A stretch of DNA of 32,772 nucleotides from Bacteroidales bacterium UBA1181 (lineage in GTDB: Bacteria > Bacteroidota > Bacteroidia > Bacteroidales > Paludibacteraceae): positions 1 to 32,772 of the forward strand of contig DBYR01000024.1 of the NCBI GenBank assembly GCA_002310215.1, written 5' to 3'. The notes beneath the pieces were generated by a model. It searched no databases, was not told where the DNA came from, and saw nothing but the letters and a program-made list of their open reading frames with translations. Both the position numbers and the translations under genes were made by a program. Each line of letters begins with the position of its first letter. The stretch's first letter is position 1. Positions 9,823-18,645 of this stretch are shown in pieces.

Positions 9823-10559
9823 TGGAACTGAACGGCATAGAGATAGCAGTAGAACGCAAGGATATAAAGAATCTGCATTTGGCAGTATACCCTCCTGACG
9901 CTCGTGTTCACGTGTCATCACCCAAATACTTGGATGACAATGATGTTCGCTCGTTTATTATCTCAAAATGGGAATGGATTGAAGAAAAGCGAAAGGAAGT
10001 GCTTGAACAAGCAAGACAAACTGAACGAAATTATGTGACAGGCGAGACCTACTACCATTTCGGGCAGCATTACCGTCTTCGTGTGGACGAAAAATCGAGA
10101 TGTAGTCATTCAATTACTAAACAGGGAGATTGGTTAATAATGACAGTCCAGCCTGGAACAACTACAGAGCACCGTGCAGAAGTGCTAAAAGAATGGCAAA
10201 GAAGTGAATTAAAGTTCTTGTTGTCAGATTTAGTGCCACAATGGAGTGATAAAATGGAAGAGACAAATGTCACATGGGAAGTTAAACAAATGCGTTCCCA
10301 ATGGGGTAGTTGTATCAGCAAAAAGAGACATCTAATATTCAATTTAGAACTTGCAAGAGTACCTCGTTCTTGTATCGATTATGTGGTGGCTCATGAATTG
10401 ACGCATTTGAAGGTTGCAAATCATAATAAAATGTTTGAAGCTATTCTAACCTACCATTTCCCACAATGGAAGTTAAGAAGAAAAGAGCTAAACGACTTTA
10501 TTGCATTGCCATTAGAGGATGCTCAGAAAGTGACAGGAACACACAATAATCACTTCTAA
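9822..10559 (+). CDS. YgjP/SprT-like zinc metallopeptidase (DUF45, M48-related)
   Basis: The 245-residue protein belongs to the YgjP-like metallopeptidase group (DUF45, also called WLM/SprT-like). Zinc ligands are visible in HELTH (191-195), with the third ligand probably H201 in ANHNKMF; E192 would be the catalytic base. The family signature MRSQWGSC precedes it at 157-164. I chose the ATG at 9822 because it overlaps the hsdR stop as TGATG; a TTG one codon earlier is also open. Genes of this family often follow hsdR in type I RM loci, but their job there is not established. The stop lies 20 bases from the convergent yiiX-like gene, with no clear terminator between. Confidence 0.85.
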   Translation: MELNGIEIAVERKDIKNLHLAVYPPDARVHVSSPKYLDDNDVRSFIISKWEWIEEKRKEVLEQARQTERNYVTGETYYHFGQHYRLRVDEKSRCSHSITKQGDWLIMTVQPGTTTEHRAEVLKEWQRSELKFLLSDLVPQWSDKMEETNVTWEVKQMRSQWGSCISKKRHLIFNLELARVPRSCIDYVVAHELTHLKVANHNKMFEAILTYHFPQWKLRRKELNDFIALPLEDAQKVTGTHNNHF

Positions 10560-10579
10560 ACAACATATCACAAATATAA

Positions 10580-11128
10580 TCAATAGTTCAGCAAATCACA
10601 AGGGGCGACCACCCTTTGGTCGAGGTCCATGCCTCTTTTCTTGAGGACATCCTCCATGCCTTCGATGCGATACTCACGGATCTTCCGAGGCTTGCAAAGT
10701 TCTATGCCTAACTGTGTTTTGTAGATGTCATAGATTAGTTCCGAGCAATACCACTTGCCGTTGTCGAATTGAAAGGCAAGGTCGTATGGCTTGCCAAGGT
10801 ATTTCTTGTATTTGATTTTCACAGGTTCCTTCTTCACTCGCATCTTCTTCACCTTCCCGTCTTTCCCTCGCTTGATCCACTCCTGCAAGGGTGTCAGCTT
10901 GACCACCTTGGAGGCTTCCAGCACATACATCTTCTTGCCCTTCTCAACCACGACGCCGCAATGGGACCATTTCGACCCGGTGGCTTTCTGGATCAATGGG
11001 GACTGACCGCTCTTCGAAACCTGGAAGAGAATATCACCCTCCTTGTAACTCTTTTGCTGACGTACATAGTAAGCGCCACCAACGGCCACGGCTAGGAGGA
11101 GGAATAGGATGGATAGTTTCTTTTTCAT
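10580..11128 (-). CDS. YiiX/YebB-like NlpC/P60 superfamily cysteine hydrolase
   Basis: This 182-residue protein matches the YiiX-type permuted papain-like fold. It has a short N-terminal hydrophobic segment (about 5-20), so it is probably exported or membrane-tethered. H56 in WSHCGVV, E71 in LEAS and C128 in WYCSELI give the probable catalytic set. The EGDILFQ opening of the mature domain is also typical. Members hydrolyse amide or ester bonds in cell-wall or lipid substrates, but the substrate here is unknown. It lies downstream of ileS on the same strand, separated by a strong terminator hairpin whose T-rich tail ends only about 10 bases before this ATG. Confidence 0.82.
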   Translation of the reverse strand: MKKKLSILFLLLAVAVGGAYYVRQQKSYKEGDILFQVSKSGQSPLIQKATGSKWSHCGVVVEKGKKMYVLEASKVVKLTPLQEWIKRGKDGKVKKMRVKKEPVKIKYKKYLGKPYDLAFQFDNGKWYCSELIYDIYKTQLGIELCKPRKIREYRIEGMEDVLKKRGMDLDQRVVAPCDLLNY

Positions 11129-11137
11129 GCGGAAGGG

Positions 11138-11173
11138 ATAATAAAGGGCGAACCATTAAGCAATGATTCGCCC
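11138..11173 (-). terminator. Rho-independent terminator after ileS
   Basis: Read on the - strand, a 12-base-pair stem with one T-G wobble and a GCTT loop (11146-11173) is followed by TTTATTAT. The arm starts GGGCGAA and closes TTCGCCC. It lies 20 bases past the ileS stop and so ends the ileS transcript. The yiiX-like start is so close that any readthrough transcript would carry the hairpin just before the start codon. Confidence 0.8.
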
Positions 11174-11193
11174 CCGATATTTAACATTCAAGC

Positions 11194-14100
11194 TTACGCT
11201 TTCTTCACCTCGATATTCACCTTGAAGTCGTCGAAGTCCAACTCGGTCGGGTTGGCCACCTTCTCCACCAAGGAGATCTTGTTGGCGAGCACCTGTGAGG
11301 AGATGTACTCCTTGAACTGCTCCACCGCAGCATTTACATTATCGTTCTTCTCGATGTCGATAAGTATCTTGTCGGTGATCTCGAATCCGCTTGTCTTACG
11401 GATGTTCTGGATACGGTTGATGAACTCACGCGCGATACCTTCCCGCTGTAACTCTGGCGTGATGGTCACGTCGAGCGCAATGGTGATCGTTCCGTTGTTG
11501 GCTACCAACCAGCCTGGAATATCCTCCGAAAGGATCTCCACATCGGCCTTGTCCACAACGACGCAGCATCCGTCGAGACAGATCTCATAGCTACCGTTCT
11601 TCTCGAACTGCGCGATCTGCTCTTGCGACAGGCCTTGCAGCTGTGCCGCAACCGTCTTCATGTTCTTGCCGCACTTAGGACCGAGCTTCTTGAAGTCCGG
11701 CTTGATCTTCTTCACAAGGATGCCGGCTGAGTCACGCACGAAATTGATCTCCTTCACGTTGACCTCGTTCATGATCAAGTCCTTCACCGCCTCGACATTC
11801 TCCTGCTCATGCTCCGCCAAGATAGGTACCATGATTTGCTTCAACGGTTGACGAACCTTGATGTTCTCCTTCTTACGGAGAGAGAGGGTCATGGATGAGA
11901 TGTCTTGCGCCAACTGCATGCGCTCCTCCAAGGTCTTGTCGATCAAGGATTCGTCGTACTTAGGGAAGCTAGCCAAGTGGACAGACTCGCTCTTGTCGCA
12001 GCCTGTGGCATTGTTCAGATCCAAGAAGAGTTGGTCCGCATAGAATGGAGAGATTGGTGCCATCAGACGGGCCACCGTGTCTAGACAGGTGTAGAGCGTC
12101 TGGTAAGCGGCGAGCTTATCCTCTGTCAATGTGCCACCCCAGAAACGTTTACGGTTCAGACGAACGTACCAGTTACTCAGGTGATCGTTCACGAATATAG
12201 AGATCGCGCGACCTGCCTTGGTCGGCTCATAGTCATTGTAGCTCTCGTCCACCTCCTTGATGAGGGAGTTGAGCAGAGAGATAATCCAACGGTCAATCTC
12301 AGGGCGCTTTGCCATCGGCACTTGCGGCTGACTGTTGGTGAAGTTATCCACGTTCGCGTAGAGGGCGAAGAAGGAATAGGTGTTGTAGAGCGTGCCGAAG
12401 AATTTACGACGTACCTCCTCGACACCATCTGTATCGAACTTCAGGTTGTCCCAAGGCGATGCATTGGTGATCATGTACCAACGGAGCGGATCGGAACCAT
12501 ATTGCTCGATGGCACCGAACGGATCGACTGCATTACCGAGGCGCTTGGACATCTTATTACCATTCTTATCGAGCACCAAACCATTGGAGATAACCGCCTT
12601 GAAGGCTACGCTATCCTTGATCATGGTGGAGATGGCATGCAACGTGAAGAACCAACCACGGGTCTGGTCCACACCCTCCGCGATGAAGTCGGCAGGGTAG
12701 AATTCTCCGTTATCGACCACCTCCTTGTTCTCGAACGGATAGTGTTGCTGTGCGAAAGGCATGGCGCCTGAATCGAACCACACGTCGATCAAGTCCGCCT
12801 CACGTTTCATCGGCTTGCCACTGTCGGAAACCAAGATGACGCTGTCGATATATGGACGGTGGAGGTCAATGTTCTTCGGATCATAGTTCTCCTTCGAATA
12901 ATCACCCACCTTGAAGTTCTTCCAAGGGTTCTCCTTCATGAAACCAGCCTTGATGGACTTGTCGATCTCCTCGAACAATTCCGCGATGGAACCGATGCAC
13001 TTCTCTTCCGTGCCCTCCTCCGTTCTCCAGATCGGGAGCGGTGTGCCCCAGTAGCGGGAGCGGGAGAGGTTCCAGTCGTTCAAGTTCTCCAACCATTTGC
13101 CGAAACGGCCGGTACCCGTCGATTCAGGCTTCCATTGGATGGTCTTATTCAACTCCATCATTCTCTCGCGAGCCTTGGTGGATTTGATGAACCAGCTATC
13201 CAGCGGGTAGTAGAGGACAGGCTTGTCCGTACGCCAGCAGTGCGGGTAGTTGTGGACGTGCTTCTCGATCTTGAAGGCTTTGTCGGTCACCTTCATATCC
13301 ATGCAGATGGAGATGTCGAGCGTCTCGTCCTTATCCGTCAGGTTAGGATCGTATGCGTTCTTCACGAAGCGGCCTTCGAATTTCTTGTAGGCCTCCACGT
13401 TGATGCGTGATTTCACGAAATCAGCGTCCAAGTCAGAGAGCAGATAGAACTTACCCGTCAGATCCACGGAAGGACGCAGGTTGCCGAACTTATCAACCAA
13501 CTGCAACGGAGGGATGCCAGCGGCCTTCGCCACCTTCGCATCGTCCGCACCGAAGGTAGGGGCGATATGGACGATACCCGTACCATCCTCAGTGGTGACG
13601 TAATCGCCTGGGATAACACGGAAGGCTTGGTCAGCGTTCTCCGGTGTGATCCAGTCGAAGAGTTGTTCGTATTTCATGCCTACAAGGTCAGTGCCCTTGT
13701 ATTCAGCGATGACTTTATAAGGGATGAGCTTGTCGCCCTCCTTGTAATCCTCCAAGGCCAATTCGGCGGCCTTAGGGTTGAAATGAGCGTTCACCAAATC
13801 CTTCGCCAGCACGTAGGTGGCAGGCTTACCCGTGTAAGGGTTATAGGATTGGACAGCCACGTAGGTGATGTTCGGACCGACGCAAAGAGCCGTGTTGGAC
13901 GAGAGGGTCCAAGGCGTGGTGGTCCATGCCAGGAAGTACGGTGTACCGAACTGAGCCATTTCAGGCTTCGGATCCACCATCTTGAACTGTGCCACGACGG
14001 TCGTATCTTTCACGTCACGGTAGCAGCCTGGCTGGTTCAGCTCGTGGGAGCTAAGACCCGTACCCGCCGCAGGGGAATAAGGCTGGATGGTGTAACCCTT

Positions 14101-14625
14101 GTAGAGGTAACCCTTTTTGTAGAGCTCCTTCAAGAGGTACCACAACGTCTCGATGTATTTGTTGTCGTAGGTGATATAAGGGTTCTCGAGGTCCACCCAA
14201 TAACCCATCTTCTTGGTGAGGTCGGTCCACTCCTTGGTGAACTTCATCACGTTGGTACGGCAAGCCTTGTTATAGTCATCGACAGAGATTTTCTTTCCGA
14301 TATCCTCTTTTGTGATACCCAACTCCTTCTCGACGCCCAACTCGACAGGCAATCCGTGGGTATCCCAACCCGCCTTACGCTTCACGTGGAAGCCCTTCAT
14401 GGTCTTGTAGCGGCAGAAGATATCCTTAATAGAGCGCGCCATCACGTGGTGGATGCCCGGCATTCCGTTTGCGGACGGCGGGCCCTCGAAGAAGACGAAG
14501 GAAGGAGCACCTTCCCTGATTTTCACACTCTTATGAAACAAATCTTTTTCCTCCCATTGCTTCAGAACCTCCTTGTTGATGTCCGAGAGGTTGAAACTGG
14601 AATGTTCAGCGAATTTCTTTGCCAT
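11194..14625 (-). CDS. ileS: Isoleucyl-tRNA synthetase, long IleRS2 type with altered HIGH motif
   Basis: IleRS charges tRNA-Ile with isoleucine. The 1143-residue length fits the eukaryote-like IleRS2 group; bacterial IleRS1 is about 930-940. The class I signature that normally reads HIGH appears as GIHH at residues 57-60 (GMPGIHHV), and the second signature is KMSKR at 691-695 rather than KMSKS. Editing-domain (CP1) sequence with TTTPWTLSSNTA (235-246) and GTGIVHIAPTFGADD (348-362) is present, so proofreading should be intact. IleRS2 enzymes are known for mupirocin resistance, and GXHH variants have been reported to be hyper-resistant. It starts 30 bases after the queA stop and is probably the last gene of that operon, ending at the hairpin at 11146-11173. 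Confidence 0.97.
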   Translation of the reverse strand: MAKKFAEHSSFNLSDINKEVLKQWEEKDLFHKSVKIREGAPSFVFFEGPPSANGMPGIHHVMARSIKDIFCRYKTMKGFHVKRKAGWDTHGLPVELGVEKELGITKEDIGKKISVDDYNKACRTNVMKFTKEWTDLTKKMGYWVDLENPYITYDNKYIETLWYLLKELYKKGYLYKGYTIQPYSPAAGTGLSSHELNQPGCYRDVKDTTVVAQFKMVDPKPEMAQFGTPYFLAWTTTPWTLSSNTALCVGPNITYVAVQSYNPYTGKPATYVLAKDLVNAHFNPKAAELALEDYKEGDKLIPYKVIAEYKGTDLVGMKYEQLFDWITPENADQAFRVIPGDYVTTEDGTGIVHIAPTFGADDAKVAKAAGIPPLQLVDKFGNLRPSVDLTGKFYLLSDLDADFVKSRINVEAYKKFEGRFVKNAYDPNLTDKDETLDISICMDMKVTDKAFKIEKHVHNYPHCWRTDKPVLYYPLDSWFIKSTKARERMMELNKTIQWKPESTGTGRFGKWLENLNDWNLSRSRYWGTPLPIWRTEEGTEEKCIGSIAELFEEIDKSIKAGFMKENPWKNFKVGDYSKENYDPKNIDLHRPYIDSVILVSDSGKPMKREADLIDVWFDSGAMPFAQQHYPFENKEVVDNGEFYPADFIAEGVDQTRGWFFTLHAISTMIKDSVAFKAVISNGLVLDKNGNKMSKRLGNAVDPFGAIEQYGSDPLRWYMITNASPWDNLKFDTDGVEEVRRKFFGTLYNTYSFFALYANVDNFTNSQPQVPMAKRPEIDRWIISLLNSLIKEVDESYNDYEPTKAGRAISIFVNDHLSNWYVRLNRKRFWGGTLTEDKLAAYQTLYTCLDTVARLMAPISPFYADQLFLDLNNATGCDKSESVHLASFPKYDESLIDKTLEERMQLAQDISSMTLSLRKKENIKVRQPLKQIMVPILAEHEQENVEAVKDLIMNEVNVKEINFVRDSAGILVKKIKPDFKKLGPKCGKNMKTVAAQLQGLSQEQIAQFEKNGSYEICLDGCCVVVDKADVEILSEDIPGWLVANNGTITIALDVTITPELQREGIAREFINRIQNIRKTSGFEITDKILIDIEKNDNVNAAVEQFKEYISSQVLANKISLVEKVANPTELDFDDFKVNIEVKKA

Positions 14626-14655
14626 TTTATTATGATACTATATCTTTTGTTCAAA

Positions 14656-15705
14656 TTAGAGGATTAACATAGCGTCTCCGTAAGGGCCGAACTTATAGCC
14701 CTCCTTCAAAGCCACGTCGTAAGCGTTCATCACATAGTCATACTCGCCAAAGGCGCACACCATCATGAGGAAGGTGGAGTATGGCATGTGGAAATTGGTC
14801 ACCAGGCGATCCGCCACGGTGAAGTTGTATGGAGGGAAGATGAACTTGTTCGTCCAACCCGTCGTAGGTTTAATCAAGCCATCCGTGCCCACGCTGCTCT
14901 CAACCGCTCGCAAGACGGTTGTACCAACGGCGCAGATATGTTGTCTCGCCTCATGGGCCTTGTTCACAATCTTTGTGCACTCCTCGGTGATGAACATCTC
15001 CTCGGAATCCATCTTATGCTTCGTGAGATCCTCCACGTCGATCTCGCGGAAGTTGCCCAAGCCTGCGTGCAACGTCAGGAAAGCGAAGTCGCAACCCTTG
15101 ATTTCCAAGCGTTTCATCAGCTCGCGGCTGAAGTGCATACCCGCGGTCGGAGCGACCACGGCACCCTCGTTCTTGGCGAAGATCGTTTGGTAACGCTCAG
15201 CGTCCTCCGGCTCGACCGGACGGTTGATGAACTTCGGAAGAGGCGTCTCACCAAGCTTGTAAAGGGTCTCGCGGAACTCCTCGTAGGAGCCCTCGTAGAG
15301 GAAACGGAGCGTACGTCCGCGGGAGGTGGTGTTGTCGATCACCTCGGCCACCAGCGACTCGTCCTCACCGAAATAGAGTTTGTTTCCGATACGGATCTTG
15401 CGGGCTGGATCCACAAGGACATCCCAAAACTTCAACTCATGGTTCAGCTCACGGAGAAGGAACACCTCGATTTTAGCGCCATTCTTCTCCTTGATGCCAT
15501 AAAGACGGGCAGGGAAAACCTTCGTGTCGTTGAAGATGAACACATCCTTGTCGTCGAAATATTGAAGGATCTCCTTGAAAATTTTGTGTTCAATCTCACC
15601 CGTCTTGCGGTTAAGCACCAATAACCTAGCCTCATCCCTGTTATGGGCAGGGTAAAGAGCGATCTGCTCTTCCGGCAAATTGAATTTGAATTTTGATAAT
15701 TTCAT
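14656..15705 (-). CDS. queA: S-adenosylmethionine:tRNA ribosyltransferase-isomerase QueA
   Basis: QueA transfers and isomerises the ribosyl part of SAM onto 7-aminomethyl-7-deazaguanine in tRNA, making epoxyqueuosine in the queuosine pathway. The 349-residue length is normal. The N-terminal FNLPEEQIALYPAHNRDEAR region and the later VVAPTAGMHFSRELM and FLTLHAGLG segments are family hallmarks. The start overlaps the truB stop as ATGA, so the two tRNA-modification genes are translationally coupled. Confidence 0.97.
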   Translation of the reverse strand: MKLSKFKFNLPEEQIALYPAHNRDEARLLVLNRKTGEIEHKIFKEILQYFDDKDVFIFNDTKVFPARLYGIKEKNGAKIEVFLLRELNHELKFWDVLVDPARKIRIGNKLYFGEDESLVAEVIDNTTSRGRTLRFLYEGSYEEFRETLYKLGETPLPKFINRPVEPEDAERYQTIFAKNEGAVVAPTAGMHFSRELMKRLEIKGCDFAFLTLHAGLGNFREIDVEDLTKHKMDSEEMFITEECTKIVNKAHEARQHICAVGTTVLRAVESSVGTDGLIKPTTGWTNKFIFPPYNFTVADRLVTNFHMPYSTFLMMVCAFGEYDYVMNAYDVALKEGYKFGPYGDAMLIL

Positions 15706-16409
15706 GCGATATCGGAATTTATCTGTTCTTGTTCATTTACAATATTTTGGAACTGTTCGAGGGAGATGCAATTCTCCACCGTGACGTCCCCCACCCTCGT
15801 GCGCCGCAGCGAAGTCAGGTGCGCACCGCTGTTCAGGGCGGTGCCGATGTCGCGCGCCAAGGCGCGGATGTAGGTGCCTTTGCTGCAAACCACACGTATC
15901 GTGATGTACGGCAGCTGGCAATCCAGGAGTTCTATCTCATCGATGACGAGCAACTTAGGCTTCAGCTCCACCTCGTTGCCCTTGCGGGCGTAATCGTAGG
16001 CGCGCTTCCCGTTCACCTTCACGGCAGAATAGACTGGCGGAATCTGCTGGATTTCCCCCAAGAAGGTCTTCAGCGTCTCCTCCACCATCTCACGGGTGAT
16101 ATGTTCCGTAGGATATTCAGCGTCAATCTCCTGCTCCAAATCGAAGGAGGGCGTAGTGGCACCCAGCCTCAACGTAGCGACATACTCCTTCGTCTGGTAC
16201 TGGAACTCTTCAATTCGCTTGGTAGCCTTCCCCGTGCATACGATCAACACGCCCGTCGCCAGTGGATCCAGCGTACCGGCATGCCCGATCTTGAACTTCT
16301 TCACACCCAGTTTGCGCTTAATCATGTAGCGCACCTTATTGACCAGGTCAAAGGATGTCCACTCCAATGGTTTATCGAAGCATAATATTTCCCCGTTCAA
16401 GAAATCCAT
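15702..16409 (-). CDS. truB: tRNA pseudouridine(55) synthase TruB
   Basis: TruB makes pseudouridine 55 in the T-loop of tRNAs. The catalytic Asp is D48 in GHAGTLDPLATGVL (42-55). The 235-residue protein is the short form, with the catalytic core and little or no C-terminal PUA domain. The gene lies 13 bases after uppP and overlaps queA by 4 bases. Confidence 0.96.
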   Translation of the reverse strand: MDFLNGEILCFDKPLEWTSFDLVNKVRYMIKRKLGVKKFKIGHAGTLDPLATGVLIVCTGKATKRIEEFQYQTKEYVATLRLGATTPSFDLEQEIDAEYPTEHITREMVEETLKTFLGEIQQIPPVYSAVKVNGKRAYDYARKGNEVELKPKLLVIDEIELLDCQLPYITIRVVCSKGTYIRALARDIGTALNSGAHLTSLRRTRVGDVTVENCISLEQFQNIVNEQEQINSDIA

Positions 16410-16422
16410 TCTCCACTAATCA

Positions 16423-17223
16423 TTACGAGCACAGCACGCAGACCGCACCCACGATGAAGCAATAGACGGCGAAATAAATGAGTTTACCCTTCTTCACTAT
16501 GTTAATCATCAACTTGCAAGCGAGGCAACCGAAGATGAAAGCGGTAACGAAACCCACGCAAAGCGCAAGAGGTGAGATACCACTGGCGACAGAATCATAT
16601 CCATCCTTCGCGATCTTCAAGCAATCCAGCAAGGCCTCTCCAAGTATCGGAGGAATCACCATCAGGAAAGAGAACTGCGCCAGGTTTTCCTTCTTGTTAC
16701 CCAACAAGAGACCCGTGGCGATCGTGGAGCCGGAGCGGGACAAACCTGGCATCACGGCACATGCCTGCGCCAAACCGATGACGAAAGCGTCCAATTTGGA
16801 AATCTCCTCCTTCTGACGAGGCTTGGCGAAATATGCGAAAGCCAACAACGCGGCAGTCAAGAAAAGCATTAGACCCACAAGGAACAACCCGGAGCCGAAG
16901 AACTCCTCCACCACATCTTTGAAGAAAACACCCACGATACCCACAGGAATCATGGAGATAAGTATATTGACGAAATACTTCATCTCGTCGTTCCACTGGA
17001 ACTTCAAGACACCCTTGAAAAGCCAAACAACCTCTTTCCAGAGGATGACCAACGTGCTCAGCACCGTGGCGACATGCACAGCGATGGTGAACATCAAATT
17101 GGACTCACCGTCCTCCAAACCGAAAAGATAGGAACCGATGGTCAAATGACCACTACTACTAACGGGAAGATACTCCGTCAATCCTTGGATAATACCCAAG
17201 ATCAAAGCCTGTAACCAATCCAT
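16423..17223 (-). CDS. uppP: Undecaprenyl-diphosphatase UppP/BacA
   Basis: UppP is an integral membrane phosphatase that recycles undecaprenyl pyrophosphate for cell-wall synthesis and gives bacitracin tolerance. The 266-residue, strongly hydrophobic protein has both family motifs: EYLPVSSSGH (17-26) and PGLSRSGST (159-167, with R163). I start at the ATG at 17223; the preceding TTG codon is also open, but MDWLQALILG is the usual family start. It is preceded by the DUF3098 gene at 15 bases. Confidence 0.97.
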   Translation of the reverse strand: MDWLQALILGIIQGLTEYLPVSSSGHLTIGSYLFGLEDGESNLMFTIAVHVATVLSTLVILWKEVVWLFKGVLKFQWNDEMKYFVNILISMIPVGIVGVFFKDVVEEFFGSGLFLVGLMLFLTAALLAFAYFAKPRQKEEISKLDAFVIGLAQACAVMPGLSRSGSTIATGLLLGNKKENLAQFSFLMVIPPILGEALLDCLKIAKDGYDSVASGISPLALCVGFVTAFIFGCLACKLMINIVKKGKLIYFAVYCFIVGAVCVLCS

Positions 17224-17238
17224 CAAGCAATCTCCCCC

Positions 17239-17595
17239 TTATTTCTTCACAACATTCTTTTCCTTCTTTCCACCTCTGGGCAATGACTTGCGAACTGCCC
17301 CCTCCGATTCCGGACTGTCATATTCATCATCAGAGAATGTACGCTCACCCGACAACTCAACACCTTTCCCCACGCGAAGCCATACAATGGCGAAAATCTC
17401 GAAGAAGAAACCGATGACCAAAATAATCGGCGCCACAGTAATCCTCATCGAACTGAATATCTCCGGATTATAGGAGACTCCATCCTTACTTCCACCACCA
17501 ATCATGCAAATACATCCGATGATGATGATGACTAAACCAACCGCCAAGAGAAGCAGATTCTCCTTAGGCAACGCGTAATTTTCTTTTAAAGCCAT
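17239..17595 (-). CDS. DUF3098 family small membrane protein
   Basis: This 118-residue protein matches DUF3098, a Bacteroidota family found between ftsX and uppP. It has two membrane segments (about 13-33 and 53-73) and a charged C-terminal tail rich in Asp/Glu then Lys. The frame is open upstream into ftsX, but the ATG at 17595 gives the usual MALKENYALPKENLLLLAVG opening and leaves a 29-base gap after ftsX. Its role is unknown; the fixed neighbourhood suggests a link to cell envelope or division. Confidence 0.9.
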   Translation of the reverse strand: MALKENYALPKENLLLLAVGLVIIIIGCICMIGGGSKDGVSYNPEIFSSMRITVAPIILVIGFFFEIFAIVWLRVGKGVELSGERTFSDDEYDSPESEGAVRKSLPRGGKKEKNVVKK

Positions 17596-17624
17596 TTTTA
17601 TGTAATTGTTTACTTGTTCAAAAA

Positions 17625-18506
17625 CTATATGTAATACAAATCGTCCACCTGCTGCTTCAGATACTTGCTCACCGCGCGGTGCGTCGCCACACATGTGATG
17701 ATGATACTGAAAATGAAGATGCTACCCAACACGACGATGTAAAGCATCGGATCACTCGTCATACCCTCCAGGCTCGGCGGAAAATCATCCTTTAGCAGAT
17801 AACCAAGTCCCATCAGGTACATCGTCGCCAACACAAAGGCCACCACGGCAATGACAAGGCTCTCCAAAATATACGGACGACGCACGAAACTCTTCGTGGC
17901 CCCCACCAACGTCATCGTATGGATTAGGAAACGATCCGAGTGAATCAACAACTGTATTGTATTACTAATCAGCACATAGGAAATCAGTAAAAGCACCGCC
18001 GCCGTACAGAACAGCACGGAAACCAACTTCTGGATATTGTTGCCGATACGGTCTATCATACTCTCTTGATAATCCACGCGATCCACACATTCGAACAACT
18101 CGATGGACTTCGCGATCGGGATGATACTATCATTGTTCGCATAAGTCGCACTCATGCTCACCTCAAACATATCGTTGATGCGGTCAATCTCCATATCCTT
18201 GTACTCCTCAGGATCCTCACCGATATCCGCACAAAGTTCCTCAATGGCTGTCGCCTTGTCGATGAACTTCACCTTCTTGGTATAGGGCTGCGAAGCCAAG
18301 TACTTCTCCAAGTTCACACGAGATTCCTCCGTCGTGTTCTTCTGCAGGAAAACAGTCAATGAAACACTCTCCAAAACGTAGGTAGACAACGTTTTAGACA
18401 TAAAACCGACAAATATGATACACCCAAGGAGAAAGAGTACAATCGATATACTAACCGCCGACGTCAACTTCGAATTAAAGAATCTATGTTTCGCTTTCTT
18501 TTTCAT
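17625..18506 (-). CDS. ftsX: Cell division protein FtsX
   Basis: FtsX is the membrane partner of the ATPase FtsE and controls peptidoglycan hydrolases at the septum. The 293-residue protein shows the FtsX layout: a cytoplasmic basic N-terminus, membrane segment 1 (about 17-38), a periplasmic domain (about 40-160), then three more segments (about 162-182, 214-236 and 254-276). No ftsE lies next to it, which is normal in this phylum. It ends with TAG. Confidence 0.95.
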   Translation of the reverse strand: MKKKAKHRFFNSKLTSAVSISIVLFLLGCIIFVGFMSKTLSTYVLESVSLTVFLQKNTTEESRVNLEKYLASQPYTKKVKFIDKATAIEELCADIGEDPEEYKDMEIDRINDMFEVSMSATYANNDSIIPIAKSIELFECVDRVDYQESMIDRIGNNIQKLVSVLFCTAAVLLLISYVLISNTIQLLIHSDRFLIHTMTLVGATKSFVRRPYILESLVIAVVAFVLATMYLMGLGYLLKDDFPPSLEGMTSDPMLYIVVLGSIFIFSIIITCVATHRAVSKYLKQQVDDLYYI

Positions 18507-18567
18507 CAGATACTATACACCCAAATTTTCCGCAAAAAAAGCAACAATTATCCTCTCTCGGAAATAA

Positions 18568-18587
18568 TTAATGTTAAAAAACATTAA
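18568..18587. repeat. Perfect AT-rich inverted repeat between coaD and ftsX
   Basis: TTAATGTT and AACATTAA form 8-base arms around a 4-base A loop. The stem has two G-C pairs, so it would be a weak terminator; it could also be a protein-binding site. It sits within the 139-base gap 18507-18645, where I see no other element and no clear promoter for ftsX. Confidence 0.45.
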
Positions 18588-18645
18588 ATAAAACCCCTTG
18601 CCTCCCGAACTCGCTCCGCAGGGAAGAACAGGAAGTGTCGATGGA

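Noticed and set aside
13567..14667. 366-residue open frame antisense to ileS
   Set aside because: It lies fully opposite the conserved IleRS N-terminal region, including the GIHH motif, and has no recognisable domain. It arises from the codon bias of ileS.
14788..15624. 278-residue open frame antisense to queA
   Set aside because: It is the complement of a full-length conserved QueA and shows no domain, so it is a shadow frame.
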